64,000 nucleotides of DNA from Kitasatospora sp. DSM 101779 (GTDB lineage: Bacteria; Actinomycetota; Actinomycetes; Streptomycetales; Streptomycetaceae). Each line of letters opens with the position of its first letter. Positions within the stretch are counted from its first letter, which is position 1. A program made the translations under genes and the position numbers. Shown piece by piece: positions 8,424 to 17,768 of the stretch. The DNA lies in the NCBI RefSeq assembly GCF_025655475.1, contig NZ_JAHTIK010000001.1:7300315-7364314 (forward strand), in the 5' to 3' direction. Below the pieces are notes generated by a model. That model was not told the DNA's origin and made no database searches. It was given only the letters and a program-made list of their open reading frames with translations.

Positions 8424-9539
8424 ATGACCTCGCACCCCGGCCCGACCGGCACCAACCTGGCCGGACTGCGCGACCACAACGCGGCACTCGTGCTCGGCCT
8501 GCTCCGAGCCGCCCCCGAGGGCGGCAGCCGGGTCGGACTCGCCGACCGGACCGGCCTCACCCCGCAGGCCATCGGCAAGATCACCGGCCGGCTGCTCGCC
8601 GAGGGCATGATCGAGGAGGCCGGCCAGAGCGCCTCCACCGGCGGCAAGCCCCGCACCCTGCTGCGACTGCGCGCCGAAGCCGCCTGCGCCGTCGGCGTCC
8701 ACCTCGAACGCGACGAACTCACCGTCCTGCTCGTCGACCTGACCGGCCGCCACCTCCACCGGCACACCGGGCCGGTGGAGGAGGGAATCGCCCCCGGCGA
8801 CGCCGTCGGCCTGGTCGCCGACGAGATCCGCCGCGCCACCGAGGCCCTGCCGGCCGGGGCCCGGCTACTGGGCGCCGGCATCGGCTGCCGCGGCCCGCTC
8901 GACCACGCCGCGGGCGTCCTGCACTGGTTCACTCCCGCCGGCCCGCGCGGCTCGTCCGACTGGCACCACTACCCGCTGCGCGACGAACTCGCCGCCCGTC
9001 TCGACGGACTGCCCGTCGTCGTCGACAAGGACACCAACACCGCTGCCCTCGGCGAGGCCCCTGCCACCCCGCGGCCGGGCGGCGGCCTCGCCTACGTCCA
9101 CCTCGCCGCCGGACTCGGCGCAGGCCTGCTCCTCGACGGCGCCCTGCACCGCGGCACCCGCACCAACGCCGGCGAGTTCGGCCACCAGACCGTGCAGGTC
9201 GACGGGCCGCCGTGCGCCTGCGGCAACCACGGCTGCCTGGAGGTGCTCTGCCTCGCGGCCCTGGAACGCGGCGACCACGCGGCCGCCGCCCGACTGATCG
9301 GCGTGGGCGTCGCCAACCTCGTCCGGCTGCTCGACATCGACCGGGTGGTGCTCGGCGGGCGCGCCGTGCTGGCCGCCCCCGACACCTACCTCGACGGCGT
9401 CACCGCCCAGCTCAAGGCCCGCATCCCCGACCCCGAGTGGCAGCCCGTCCCGGTCACCCTCAGCGCCGCCGGTCACCTGGCGGTCGCCGCCGGCGCCGCC
9501 GAACTCGTCCTCGGCCCGCTCTTCGGCCGCCGGACCTGA
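8424..9539 (+). CDS. ROK family transcriptional regulator
   Basis: A 371-residue ROK repressor with an N-terminal winged helix (LADRTGLTPQAIGKITGRL) and a sugar-kinase-like body. The body holds the phosphate-binding-type segment HLAAGLGAGLLLDGALHRG, the EFGHQTV segment and the ROK zinc motif (CACGNHGCLEVLC, one cysteine ligand set plus the upstream histidine). The inducer is probably a sugar. ATG at 8424 is used because it directly precedes the conserved opening; an upstream in-frame extension would run into the 11-bp repeats. It is divergent from the oxidoreductase-UPF0303 operon it probably regulates. Confidence 0.88.
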   Translation: MTSHPGPTGTNLAGLRDHNAALVLGLLRAAPEGGSRVGLADRTGLTPQAIGKITGRLLAEGMIEEAGQSASTGGKPRTLLRLRAEAACAVGVHLERDELTVLLVDLTGRHLHRHTGPVEEGIAPGDAVGLVADEIRRATEALPAGARLLGAGIGCRGPLDHAAGVLHWFTPAGPRGSSDWHHYPLRDELAARLDGLPVVVDKDTNTAALGEAPATPRPGGGLAYVHLAAGLGAGLLLDGALHRGTRTNAGEFGHQTVQVDGPPCACGNHGCLEVLCLAALERGDHAAAARLIGVGVANLVRLLDIDRVVLGGRAVLAAPDTYLDGVTAQLKARIPDPEWQPVPVTLSAAGHLAVAAGAAELVLGPLFGRRT

Positions 9540-9674
9540 GACGGCGGCCGCGGCGCGGCGGGCGCGTCTCGACCGGACAGCGGAGACATCTCCTCTCGTG
9601 CGCCACCGCTCGCCACCCACCGGCCTCTGCTGCTCCGGGACCAGCCGGCACCACGGCCGCCGCCCGGGAACGGC

Positions 9675-10355
9675 TCAGCGGGGTCGGTCGCCGGTGCGCA
9701 GACCGACGAGGAGCGCGTCGATCGTCCGGCGGGTGGTGGCGGCCATGTCCACCGCCTCCGGGGCCAGCAGCCACTGCAGCTGGAGGCCGTCCATCACCGC
9801 GATGATCGCGTTGGCCACCGACTCGACGTCCAGGTCCGCCCGGGTCTCGCCGAGTTCGCAGGCCTCCACGAGCGCCTCCGCCACCATCGCCCGCAGGCCC
9901 GTGTAGCGGCTGCGGAAGAAGTCCTGCGCGGGGTGGCCCTCGGTGACGCTCTCCGCGGAGAGCACCGCGTACAGCCGGACGATGCCCTCCCGTTCGGCGT
10001 TGCGCCGCACCGTCTCCACCAGGTGGTCGAGGAGGGCGAGGCCGCGCGGCCGCTCCGTCCCGAGCTGGGCCATCTCGGAGTCGTCCCGCAGCTCCAGCAC
10101 GCCGCTGAGCAGGGCGGTCTTGGAGCGGAAGTGGTGCAGCAGGCCGGGCTGGGTGAGGCCCGCCCGTTCGGCGATCTCGGCGAGCGAGGCGTGGTGGTAG
10201 CCGCGGGTGGCGAAGGTCTCCACGGCGATCGCGAGGATCTCCTCGCGGCGTCGCGCACCGCCGGCCCGCGGGGAGCGGGCGCCGCCCGAGGTGCGGTGGG
10301 CAGAGCGTGCCACGGTGGGGTGGGAGGTGTGGTCGGCGGCGCGGTCGAGGGTCAC
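9675..10355 (-). CDS. TetR family regulator
   Basis: A 226-residue TetR protein with GTG start at 10355. The helix-turn-helix region is ASLAEIAERAGLTQPGLLHH, about residues 56-75, preceded by RREEILAIAVETFATRG. The C-terminal half (GIVRLYAVLSAESVTEGHPA; VANAIIAVMDGLQLQWLLAP) is a typical TetR ligand pocket domain. It is transcribed away from the GH3 glycosidase at 10632, and an 18-bp near-palindrome at 10503-10520 lies between them, so it is probably the glycosidase's repressor. The start is uncertain because the first 25 residues are low in conserved features. Confidence 0.83.
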   Translation of the reverse strand: MTLDRAADHTSHPTVARSAHRTSGGARSPRAGGARRREEILAIAVETFATRGYHHASLAEIAERAGLTQPGLLHHFRSKTALLSGVLELRDDSEMAQLGTERPRGLALLDHLVETVRRNAEREGIVRLYAVLSAESVTEGHPAQDFFRSRYTGLRAMVAEALVEACELGETRADLDVESVANAIIAVMDGLQLQWLLAPEAVDMAATTRRTIDALLVGLRTGDRPR

Positions 10356-10502
10356 CGGGTGAGTGTACGAGCCTCGGGCCCGCGCCCGTGGGCAGGTTAC
10401 GGGCCGTTGCGCGGGCGGGCGTGTAGATGGGTGTGCGGCTCGGTGGGCACCGCCGGTCGCCGACGATCCGTCAAGCTTTGAAAAAAGTGAGGCAGAAGAC
10501 TT

Positions 10503-10520
10503 ACCTAGCGGTCGGTAGGT
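10503..10520. promoter_or_regulatory. TetR-type operator upstream of the GH3 gene
   Basis: ACCTAGCGGTCGGTAGGT is a near-perfect 18-bp palindrome (ACCTA/TAGGT outer arms, CG inner pairs) of the ACCTACCG-type often bound by TetR proteins. Around it lies an unusually A+T-rich stretch (GAAAAAAGTG near 10480) suited to a promoter. The likely binder is the TetR encoded at 9675-10355. Confidence 0.65.
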
Positions 10521-10631
10521 CTGATTGCATGTCAGCTGCCCTCAGCAGTGCACCACCCGGCGCGGCCCCTGCCGCCGCCGGACGCGCCTGTGTGCGCGTG
10601 TCCGCCCATCCACCGCGATACGGAGAGACAC

Positions 10632-12575
<1,944 letters not shown>

Positions 12576-12618
12576 CCGCACCCGCGCCGGCCGCTGTCGC
12601 GGTCCCGGCACCACGCCA

Positions 12619-12692
12619 CCCGCCGCCGCTGCCGACCCAGCGGCGGCGGGGACCCGCGGAGGGCCCTCCCGGCGCAGGAAGGGCCCTCCGCG
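12619..12692 (+). terminator. Two tandem hairpins after the GH3 gene
   Basis: The first hairpin pairs 12619-12630 (CCCGCCGCCGCT) with 12639-12650 around an eight-base loop. The second pairs CGCGGAGGGCCCT at 12655-12667 with AGGGCCCTCCGCG at 12680-12692 around 12 bases. Both are perfect stems 44-117 bp after the GH3 stop, with no T-run. Confidence 0.8.
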
Positions 12693-12765
12693 TCGGACGC
12701 GCCACCACCGGGGTGGACCGCAACCGCGGACCACCGGCGCGGACACCGCCGTGCAGACTGGAGTC

Positions 12766-13131
12766 GTGTACCGAGCCTTCGTCCACGAGGCGGTCGTCGC
12801 CCTCGAACCCGGCGGCGACCCGCGCGCCCCCGGAGCCGCCGTCACCGTCGAGCTGTGCGGCGGCTGGGAGCACCGGCCGCCCTGCCCGCTCGCCCCGCAC
12901 CACACCGCGCACGAACCCGCGGACGGCCCCGACGGGTACCGGCTGCGCATCCTCTTCGCGGCCGAGCCCGACGCCGAGGCCGAGGTGCGGGCACGGATCA
13001 CTACGGCACTCGGCCGCGGCGGCCTCACCGGGCCCGACGGCGTCCGCACCCGCTGGCGGCTGCTCGCCGAAGGCCCCGGCACGCCGGGCCCCGAGGAGGC
13101 CGAGCACGCCCTGCGGCTCGCCGGATCCTGA
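12766..13131 (+). CDS. Conserved small hypothetical protein
   Basis: A protein of about 121 residues starting VYRAFVHEAVVALEPGGD. It contains CGGWEHRPPCPLAPHHTAH, a Cys/His cluster that could bind metal, followed by RIRFAA-like and VRTRWRLLAEG segments. The G/C-rich third positions and conserved-looking sequence support a real gene. GTG at 12766 is preferred because it begins the conserved sequence; GTG at 12751 is an in-frame alternative and neither has an ideal ribosome-binding site. I do not recognise a function. It sits alone between the GH3 terminator and the antiporter gene. Confidence 0.6.
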   Translation: MYRAFVHEAVVALEPGGDPRAPGAAVTVELCGGWEHRPPCPLAPHHTAHEPADGPDGYRLRILFAAEPDAEAEVRARITTALGRGGLTGPDGVRTRWRLLAEGPGTPGPEEAEHALRLAGS

Positions 13132-13255
13132 CCCACGGCGGGCGCCGGGACACGCGGGGGAGTGCCTCCGGGAGCGGCCCGCGGATCTCCCGCGCATACG
13201 ATCGGGAGCACTCCGCCGCCGTCCGGTCGCGCACCGGGGGAAGACAGGTGCGCGC

Positions 13256-14473
13256 GTGATCGCGCTGGTCGTCAGCATGGGGACGCTCTTCGCGTGGGCC
13301 CTGGTGGCCGGACGGCTCGCCCGCTGGAGCATCACCGCCCCCGTCGCGATGACCGCGGCCGGCGTGCTGCTGACCGTCGGCCCGCACCCGCTGGTCACCG
13401 TCAGCATGACCACCTCCGACGCCGAACGCGCCGTCGAGATCATCCTCGCGGTGCTGCTGTTCACCGACGCCACCGCAGTGCCGAAGGGCGTCGTCCGCGC
13501 GCACCGCCGCCTGCTCGCCCGACTGTTGCTGGTGGCCCTGCCCCTGACCCTCCTCGCCGGAGTGCTGGTCGGCGGACTGCTCTTCCCGTCCGGCCGCTGG
13601 TGGCTGGTGGCGCTGTTCGCCGTGGTGACCGTCGCCGTCGACCTGGCGCCCGCCGCCGAACTGATCAAGGACAGCAGGCTGCCGTCCTGGCTGCGTGGTG
13701 TCCTCACCGTCGAGACCGGTCTCAACGACGGCATCCTCGCGCCCGTCTTCCTGTTCTGCCTGGCCGGAGCCGAGGCCTACGGCGACGCCCCGAAGCCCTC
13801 CGGGGACCCGCTCGGCCACGCCCTCGACGCCGTGCTCTGGGCCGTCGTCGCGGGTGCCCTGGTCGGCCGGCCCGGCGGCGTGCTGCTGCGCCACGCCTGG
13901 CGGGCCGGCTGGACGAGGCCCTCCGCCGTCCGGCTGGGCATCCTCGCCCTGCCGCTCGCCGCCTACGGGCTGGGCATCCTGCTCGACGGCAGCGGCTTCA
14001 TCGCGGCCTTCGTCGCCGGGCTGTTCTTCGCCCCCGACGTGCGCGCCCTGCCTCCCAAGGCGCTGCACCTGGTCGAGGACGTCGGCGCGCTGCTCTCGCT
14101 CGCCCTCTGGTTCGTCTTCGGTGAACTCGTCACCCAGGCGTTCACCGGCGACTTCGACGGCCGGGTGGTCGCCTACGCCGCCCTGTCGCTGACCGTCGTC
14201 CGTGTCCTCCCCGTCCTGCTCGGCCTGATCGGCAGCGGCCTCGGCCGGGCCGACCGCCTGATGCTCGCCTGGCTCGGCCCCCGCGGCATGGCCACCATCG
14301 TGTACGGCCTGCTCGCCTTCAACGGCCTCGCCCCCGTCGACCCGCACGCCGCCGACCTGGTCGGCCAGTTGATGACCATGACCGTGCTCATGAGCCTCGT
14401 CCTGCACGGCCTCACCTACGGCCCGCTCGCCGCCCACTACGTCCGCCGCACCGGCCCGGACGGCGCCGGGTGA
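13256..14473 (+). CDS. Cation/proton antiporter, Na+/H+ exchanger family
   Basis: A 405-residue membrane protein with about 12 hydrophobic segments and the CPA1-type exchanger core: LLFTDATAVPKG, VVTVAVDLAPAAELIKDS (the acidic residues usual in the ion site), VETGLNDGILAPVFLF, GSGFIAAFVAGLFFAPD and WLGPRGMATIVYGLLA. It should exchange Na+ or K+ for H+ and so control pH or salt. GTG at 13256 follows GGGGGAAGACAGG. The 124-bp upstream gap can fold (GGAGTGC 13159-13165 with GCACTCC 13208-13214), but I recognise no riboswitch class. It has no obvious operon partner. Confidence 0.88.
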   Translation: MIALVVSMGTLFAWALVAGRLARWSITAPVAMTAAGVLLTVGPHPLVTVSMTTSDAERAVEIILAVLLFTDATAVPKGVVRAHRRLLARLLLVALPLTLLAGVLVGGLLFPSGRWWLVALFAVVTVAVDLAPAAELIKDSRLPSWLRGVLTVETGLNDGILAPVFLFCLAGAEAYGDAPKPSGDPLGHALDAVLWAVVAGALVGRPGGVLLRHAWRAGWTRPSAVRLGILALPLAAYGLGILLDGSGFIAAFVAGLFFAPDVRALPPKALHLVEDVGALLSLALWFVFGELVTQAFTGDFDGRVVAYAALSLTVVRVLPVLLGLIGSGLGRADRLMLAWLGPRGMATIVYGLLAFNGLAPVDPHAADLVGQLMTMTVLMSLVLHGLTYGPLAAHYVRRTGPDGAG

Positions 14474-14590
14474 GGCCACGTCCCGCGGTGGCCCGAGCGC
14501 GCCGTGGGCGGAGCCGACGGGGTGAGGGACGAGGAGGTGTCGGCGCGGTGCGGTCGAAGGGCGGCCTCGCCGAACGAACGGGGAGTGTCC

Positions 14591-15196
14591 GTGAACGAGC
14601 CCGAGGCGGTGGCCGCCGCGCGGCAGCCCACGACCGCCTGGCTGGAGTCCTGCTTCGGCCCGAACACGGTCTGCCGGCCGACCGGGGCCGAACTGCCGGA
14701 GGAACTGGGGAACGCCGGAGTGCGGGACTTCCTGACCGCGGTCGGGGTGCCGGCCGTCCGGCTCTCCTTGGTGGACTGGGGCTCCGCGGGCCTCCCGCAG
14801 AAGGGCATGTGGGCGGAGGACCCGGACGAGCTCTACGGCGACCGCACGCCCGACGACGACTCGCCGCCCGTCTGCCCCGCGTACGGCATCGGCACCTACG
14901 GCCTGAAGCACCGCATGGTGCGCGGGGACACCGGCGTCGTCGAGATCTACGACCCCGAGGGCTGGGACCACGCCCGCGGGTACGGCGGCCACGCGGCCGG
15001 CACGCTGCCCGAACCGGTCGGGGCCCTCGGCCTGCTCGCCCGCTGGGAGGCACGCCTCACCGGAGAGGAGGCGGACGCCGCCCGCACCGAGTTCACGTCC
15101 CGGCTGGTGGCGTTGGGTCAGGGGCCGGACGACTCTTCGCTCTGGGACAACCTGCTGGAGGCGCTGGAGGACGAGTACGGGTCCTGGGAGGAATGA
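14591..15196 (+). CDS. SUKH-4-like immunity/antitoxin-fold protein
   Basis: A 201-residue cytoplasmic protein resembling SUKH superfamily (SMI1/KNR4-like, group 4) members found in many copies in streptomycetes. Visible pieces are FLTAVGVPAVRLSLVDWGS early, the TGVVEIYDPEGWDHARGYGG core and the acidic end LLEALEDEYGSWEE. Such proteins often neutralise polymorphic toxins, but no toxin gene is next to it, so the role is inferred from family only. GTG at 14591 has GGGGA seven bases before it. The last 104 bp overlap the convergent EamA reading frame. Confidence 0.65.
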   Translation: MNEPEAVAAARQPTTAWLESCFGPNTVCRPTGAELPEELGNAGVRDFLTAVGVPAVRLSLVDWGSAGLPQKGMWAEDPDELYGDRTPDDDSPPVCPAYGIGTYGLKHRMVRGDTGVVEIYDPEGWDHARGYGGHAAGTLPEPVGALGLLARWEARLTGEEADAARTEFTSRLVALGQGPDDSSLWDNLLEALEDEYGSWEE

Positions 15197-16070
15197 CGGC
15201 CGGGCGTCGCCGCCCGGTGCCCGCCGGGCGGCCCAGCAGGATGCCGGTCAGGATCAGCGCCGTGCCGGCGAGCTGCCGCAGCGTCAGGGAATCCCCGGCG
15301 AGCAGGGTGCCGAGCAGCACACCGGTGACCGGATTGAGCAGACCGACCAGCCCCACCGTGCCGGCCGGCAGGTGCCGCAGGCCGGCGAACCACGCGGCGA
15401 AGGCGACGGCGGTGGCCACCACGGCGGTGTAGCCGAAAGCCGCCAGCTCGGACGCGCCGAGCGCCGGTGGCGGCCCCTCCACCGCGGCGGCGACCGGTAG
15501 CAGGAACAGCCCGCCGGCGACCAACTGCCAGGCCGTGGAGGCCAGCAGGCCCGCGCCGGCACCCCACCGCTTGCCGAGCACGAAGCCCAGCGAGGAGACC
15601 AGCATCGCTGCCGCCGAGGCGGCCACGCCCGGCAGGCTCACCCCGCCCGCACCGCCGAGCAGCATCAGGCATACCCCGCCGAGGCCGATCCCCGCCCCGA
15701 CCAGGTGCGCAGGGCGGGGACGCTCGCCCAGCAGGGCCCACCCGGCCAGCATCATCGCCAGGGGAGCGAGCGCCATCACCGTGGACGCCACACTGGTCGC
15801 CAGCAGCTGGGACGCCGAGTAGACCAGCACGAAGAAGGCGCTGGTGTTGAGCAGCCCGAGCACGGCCGAGCGCCACCACCACACCCCGCGCGGCAGCTCC
15901 CGGCCCAGTGCGAGCAGCAGCAGCCCGGCGGGCAGCGCCCGCACCGCGGCCCCGAACAGCGGATGGTCCGGCGGCAGGAACCGCTGGGTGACGTAGTAGT
16001 TGACGCCCCAGGCCACCGGGGCCACCGCCGTGACGAGGATCCACCGCAGATTGCCTTCCATGGAAGACAT
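15093..16070 (-). CDS. EamA (DMT) family permease
   Basis: A 325-residue drug/metabolite transporter with about ten hydrophobic segments in two EamA repeats: VAPVAWGVNYYVTQRFLPPD begins the first, and LASTAWQLVAGGLFLLP with GLVGLLNPVTGVLLGTLL marks the second. Substrates in the family range from amino acids to aromatic compounds. Start codons overlap the 26-bp palindrome at 16069-16094; ATG at 16070 has GGAAG seven bases upstream and ATG at 16073 is also possible. The proline/arginine-rich end overlaps the SUKH-like gene, which is unusual and may reflect loss of the original stop. It is divergent from MarR. Confidence 0.85.
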   Translation of the reverse strand: MSSMEGNLRWILVTAVAPVAWGVNYYVTQRFLPPDHPLFGAAVRALPAGLLLLALGRELPRGVWWWRSAVLGLLNTSAFFVLVYSASQLLATSVASTVMALAPLAMMLAGWALLGERPRPAHLVGAGIGLGGVCLMLLGGAGGVSLPGVAASAAAMLVSSLGFVLGKRWGAGAGLLASTAWQLVAGGLFLLPVAAAVEGPPPALGASELAAFGYTAVVATAVAFAAWFAGLRHLPAGTVGLVGLLNPVTGVLLGTLLAGDSLTLRQLAGTALILTGILLGRPAGTGRRRPAVIPPRTRTRPPAPPAGCPRAKSRPAPDPTPPAGT

Positions 16071-16094
16071 CATATCTTCCCGGGAAGATATGAT
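16069..16094. promoter_or_regulatory. Perfect 26-bp palindrome, MarR operator
   Basis: ATCATATCTTCCC (16069-16081) is followed at once by its exact reverse complement (16082-16094). It covers the translation start of the EamA gene and ends six bases before the MarR ATG, so a bound dimer would block both genes. It is the most A+T-rich spot in the area. MarR binding is inferred. Confidence 0.85.
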
Positions 16095-16100
16095 CGACCC

Positions 16101-16625
16101 ATGGACCAGCCGCAGCCGCTCGACCACGTCGCCCGCATCCAGGCCGCCTGGGCCCGCGAGCGGCCCGACCTCGACGTCGCACCCCAGGGCGTCATCGGCC
16201 GCCTGCACCGTCTCGCCGCCCTCCTCACCGAGGAGCTGTCCGTGGTGTACCGCCGCTACGGCCTGGGCGAGGGCGAGTTCGACGTCCTGGCGGCGCTGCG
16301 CCGCGCCGGGGCCCCGTTCGAACGGGCCCCCGGCGAACTCGCCGCGCACACCATGGTCACCACCGGCGCCATGACCAAGCGGGTCGACCGCCTGGAGCGG
16401 GCCGGGCTGGTCACCCGCCGCCGCAGCGACGACGACGGTCGCGGCCGGGTGGTCGCCCTCACCCCCGCCGGCCGCGACCTGATCGACCGCGCCTTCACCG
16501 ATCACATGCGCAACGAACGCCGCCTCGTCGAGGAGCTCTCCCCGGTCGAGGCGGCCGCCCTCGAGGTGCTGCTCACCTCCTGGCTCGCCCGGCTGGAGAC
16601 CCCGCAGCCCGGGAGCGGTGCCTGA
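16101..16625 (+). CDS. MarR family regulator
   Basis: A 174-residue MarR protein. The winged helix spans FDVLAALRRAGAPFERAPGE to MTKRVDRLERAGLVTRRRS, with the beta wing DDDGRGRVVALTPAGRDL. Flanking helices form the dimer interface. MarR dimers respond to phenolic or oxidising ligands. The gene is divergent from an EamA permease and both starts touch the 26-bp perfect palindrome, so it most likely represses itself and the permease. The length (174) is normal for this subfamily with an N-terminal extension. Confidence 0.9.
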   Translation: MDQPQPLDHVARIQAAWARERPDLDVAPQGVIGRLHRLAALLTEELSVVYRRYGLGEGEFDVLAALRRAGAPFERAPGELAAHTMVTTGAMTKRVDRLERAGLVTRRRSDDDGRGRVVALTPAGRDLIDRAFTDHMRNERRLVEELSPVEAAALEVLLTSWLARLETPQPGSGA

Positions 16626-16759
16626 TCCGGCGGTGGCCGGGACGCGTCAGGCGGTGCGGACCGGCTCTGGAACGATCGTCGCTGCGGGGGGCGGCCGTGC
16701 GTCCGCGCCCACCCCCCGCCTTACCGCCCGGCCCCCGCCCGAAGGGATCCCCGCCCCCG

Positions 16760-17310
16760 ATGTCCCCGCCCGGCCGCCGCCCCGCCGGTACCGGTGCCGC
16801 CCTCCTCCTCGCCCTCTGCGCCACCGCCTGCACCCCGTCCGGCAACGGCGCGGCCGCCGCGCCGCCGCCGGTACCCCGGTGAGCGCGTCCGCCTCCGCGC
16901 CCGCGACGGCCGCGACGCCCGCGCACCCGCCGGTGCTCGCCGTGCTCGACTCCATCACCGGCGCCGCGGGCGGGCACACCGTGCACTACCGGCCGGCCGT
17001 GTTCTGCCCGCCTCATGCGGGGCACCCCGACGGCTGCGTGCGCGAACTCCCGGCCGACGGCCGGCCGTTCGCCGCCGCCGGTGACCCGAGGGCGGAGCGG
17101 GCGGAGTCGGTGGCGCTCACCGAGGACGCGCCGTTCTCCTGCTACCTCCCGAGCGGCGACCGGATCACCGTCGACCGTGCGGAGTTCGCGAACGCCGACG
17201 CGCACGGCGGCTTCGACCGGCGTGACGTGCCCCCGGTGGTCGAGTTGATCTTCGGCCCCTCCGGAGCCGTCACCTCGATCAGCGGCATCCGGACGGCTGT
17301 GGCCCCGTAA
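16760..17310 (+). pseudogene. Lipoprotein gene split by an apparent frameshift
   Basis: Frame 2 from ATG 16760 encodes a lipoprotein-like signal (GTGAALLLALCATACTPSG) and stops at 16882. Frame 1 continues from about 16879 to TAA at 17310, with a coherent G/C3-biased domain (VLAVLDSITGAAGGHTVHYR; APFSCYLPSGDRITVDRAEF; FGPSGAVTSISGIRTAV) that has no start or signal of its own except GTG 16879. Together they look like one exported lipoprotein of about 180 residues broken in the C/G runs near 16860-16880. Alternatives are a sequencing error, programmed slippage, or overlapping translation (GTG 16879 overlaps TGA 16880). Function unknown. Confidence 0.6.
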
Positions 17311-17768
17311 CCCCGCAAGCCTCAGTGACCCGCGAGCTGGGCCCGGCGAGGACGCCCCGCGTTCCCGTCGGGCCGTCTCCGTTCCCGTCGGGCCGTCTCC
17401 GTTCCCGTCAGGCCGTCTCCGTTCCCGCCGGGCCCTCCGGCTCCGCTCCGGTCGAAAGGCGCGCGCCCGACGACGCCCGCGACACGTACCCTTCTCGCTG
17501 TCCGATGCCACCAACTCGCCGAGCACGACACGGATTTACCCGGATCGAGTGAGCCGCGGCAGGACACGCCGAGCGCGCCGTCGGCCCCCTGGAAGGATCG
17601 TGCCCGCACCGGTCCCCGGCCGGCCCGCCACCCGCACTCCCTCACAGCGTGCCCCGACCGGCACCTGCCCGCCCGCGTACCCCCGCACCGGACCCGCACC
17701 GCACTCTTCACACCCGCATCGCACGGCAGCGCCAGACCGGCAGCCCGACCGCCGACCCGAGGAGCAGC
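17311..17768. other. 458-bp gene-free stretch with tandem repeats
   Basis: No frame here has convincing coding signals or a start with a ribosome-binding site. It holds the 20-bp tandem repeats (17361-17440) and probably the promoter and long leader of the ABC exporter. The locally A+T-richer segment near 17520-17545 is the best promoter area. Confidence 0.5.
17361..17440. repeat. Four tandem 20-bp repeats
   Basis: GTTCCCGTCGGGCCGTCTCC occurs exactly at 17361-17380 and 17381-17400, with one change at 17401-17420 and a degenerate copy at 17421-17440. The array lies between the split lipoprotein gene and the ABC exporter. The unit contains no spacer, so it is a minisatellite-like repeat rather than a CRISPR array. 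Confidence 0.9.

Noticed and set aside
14591-15196. Toxin-immunity locus
   Set aside because: The SUKH-like protein has no neighbouring toxin, secretion or Rhs gene, so a complete system is not supported.
17361-17440. CRISPR array
   Set aside because: Repeats are directly adjacent with no spacers, and no cas genes lie in the window.
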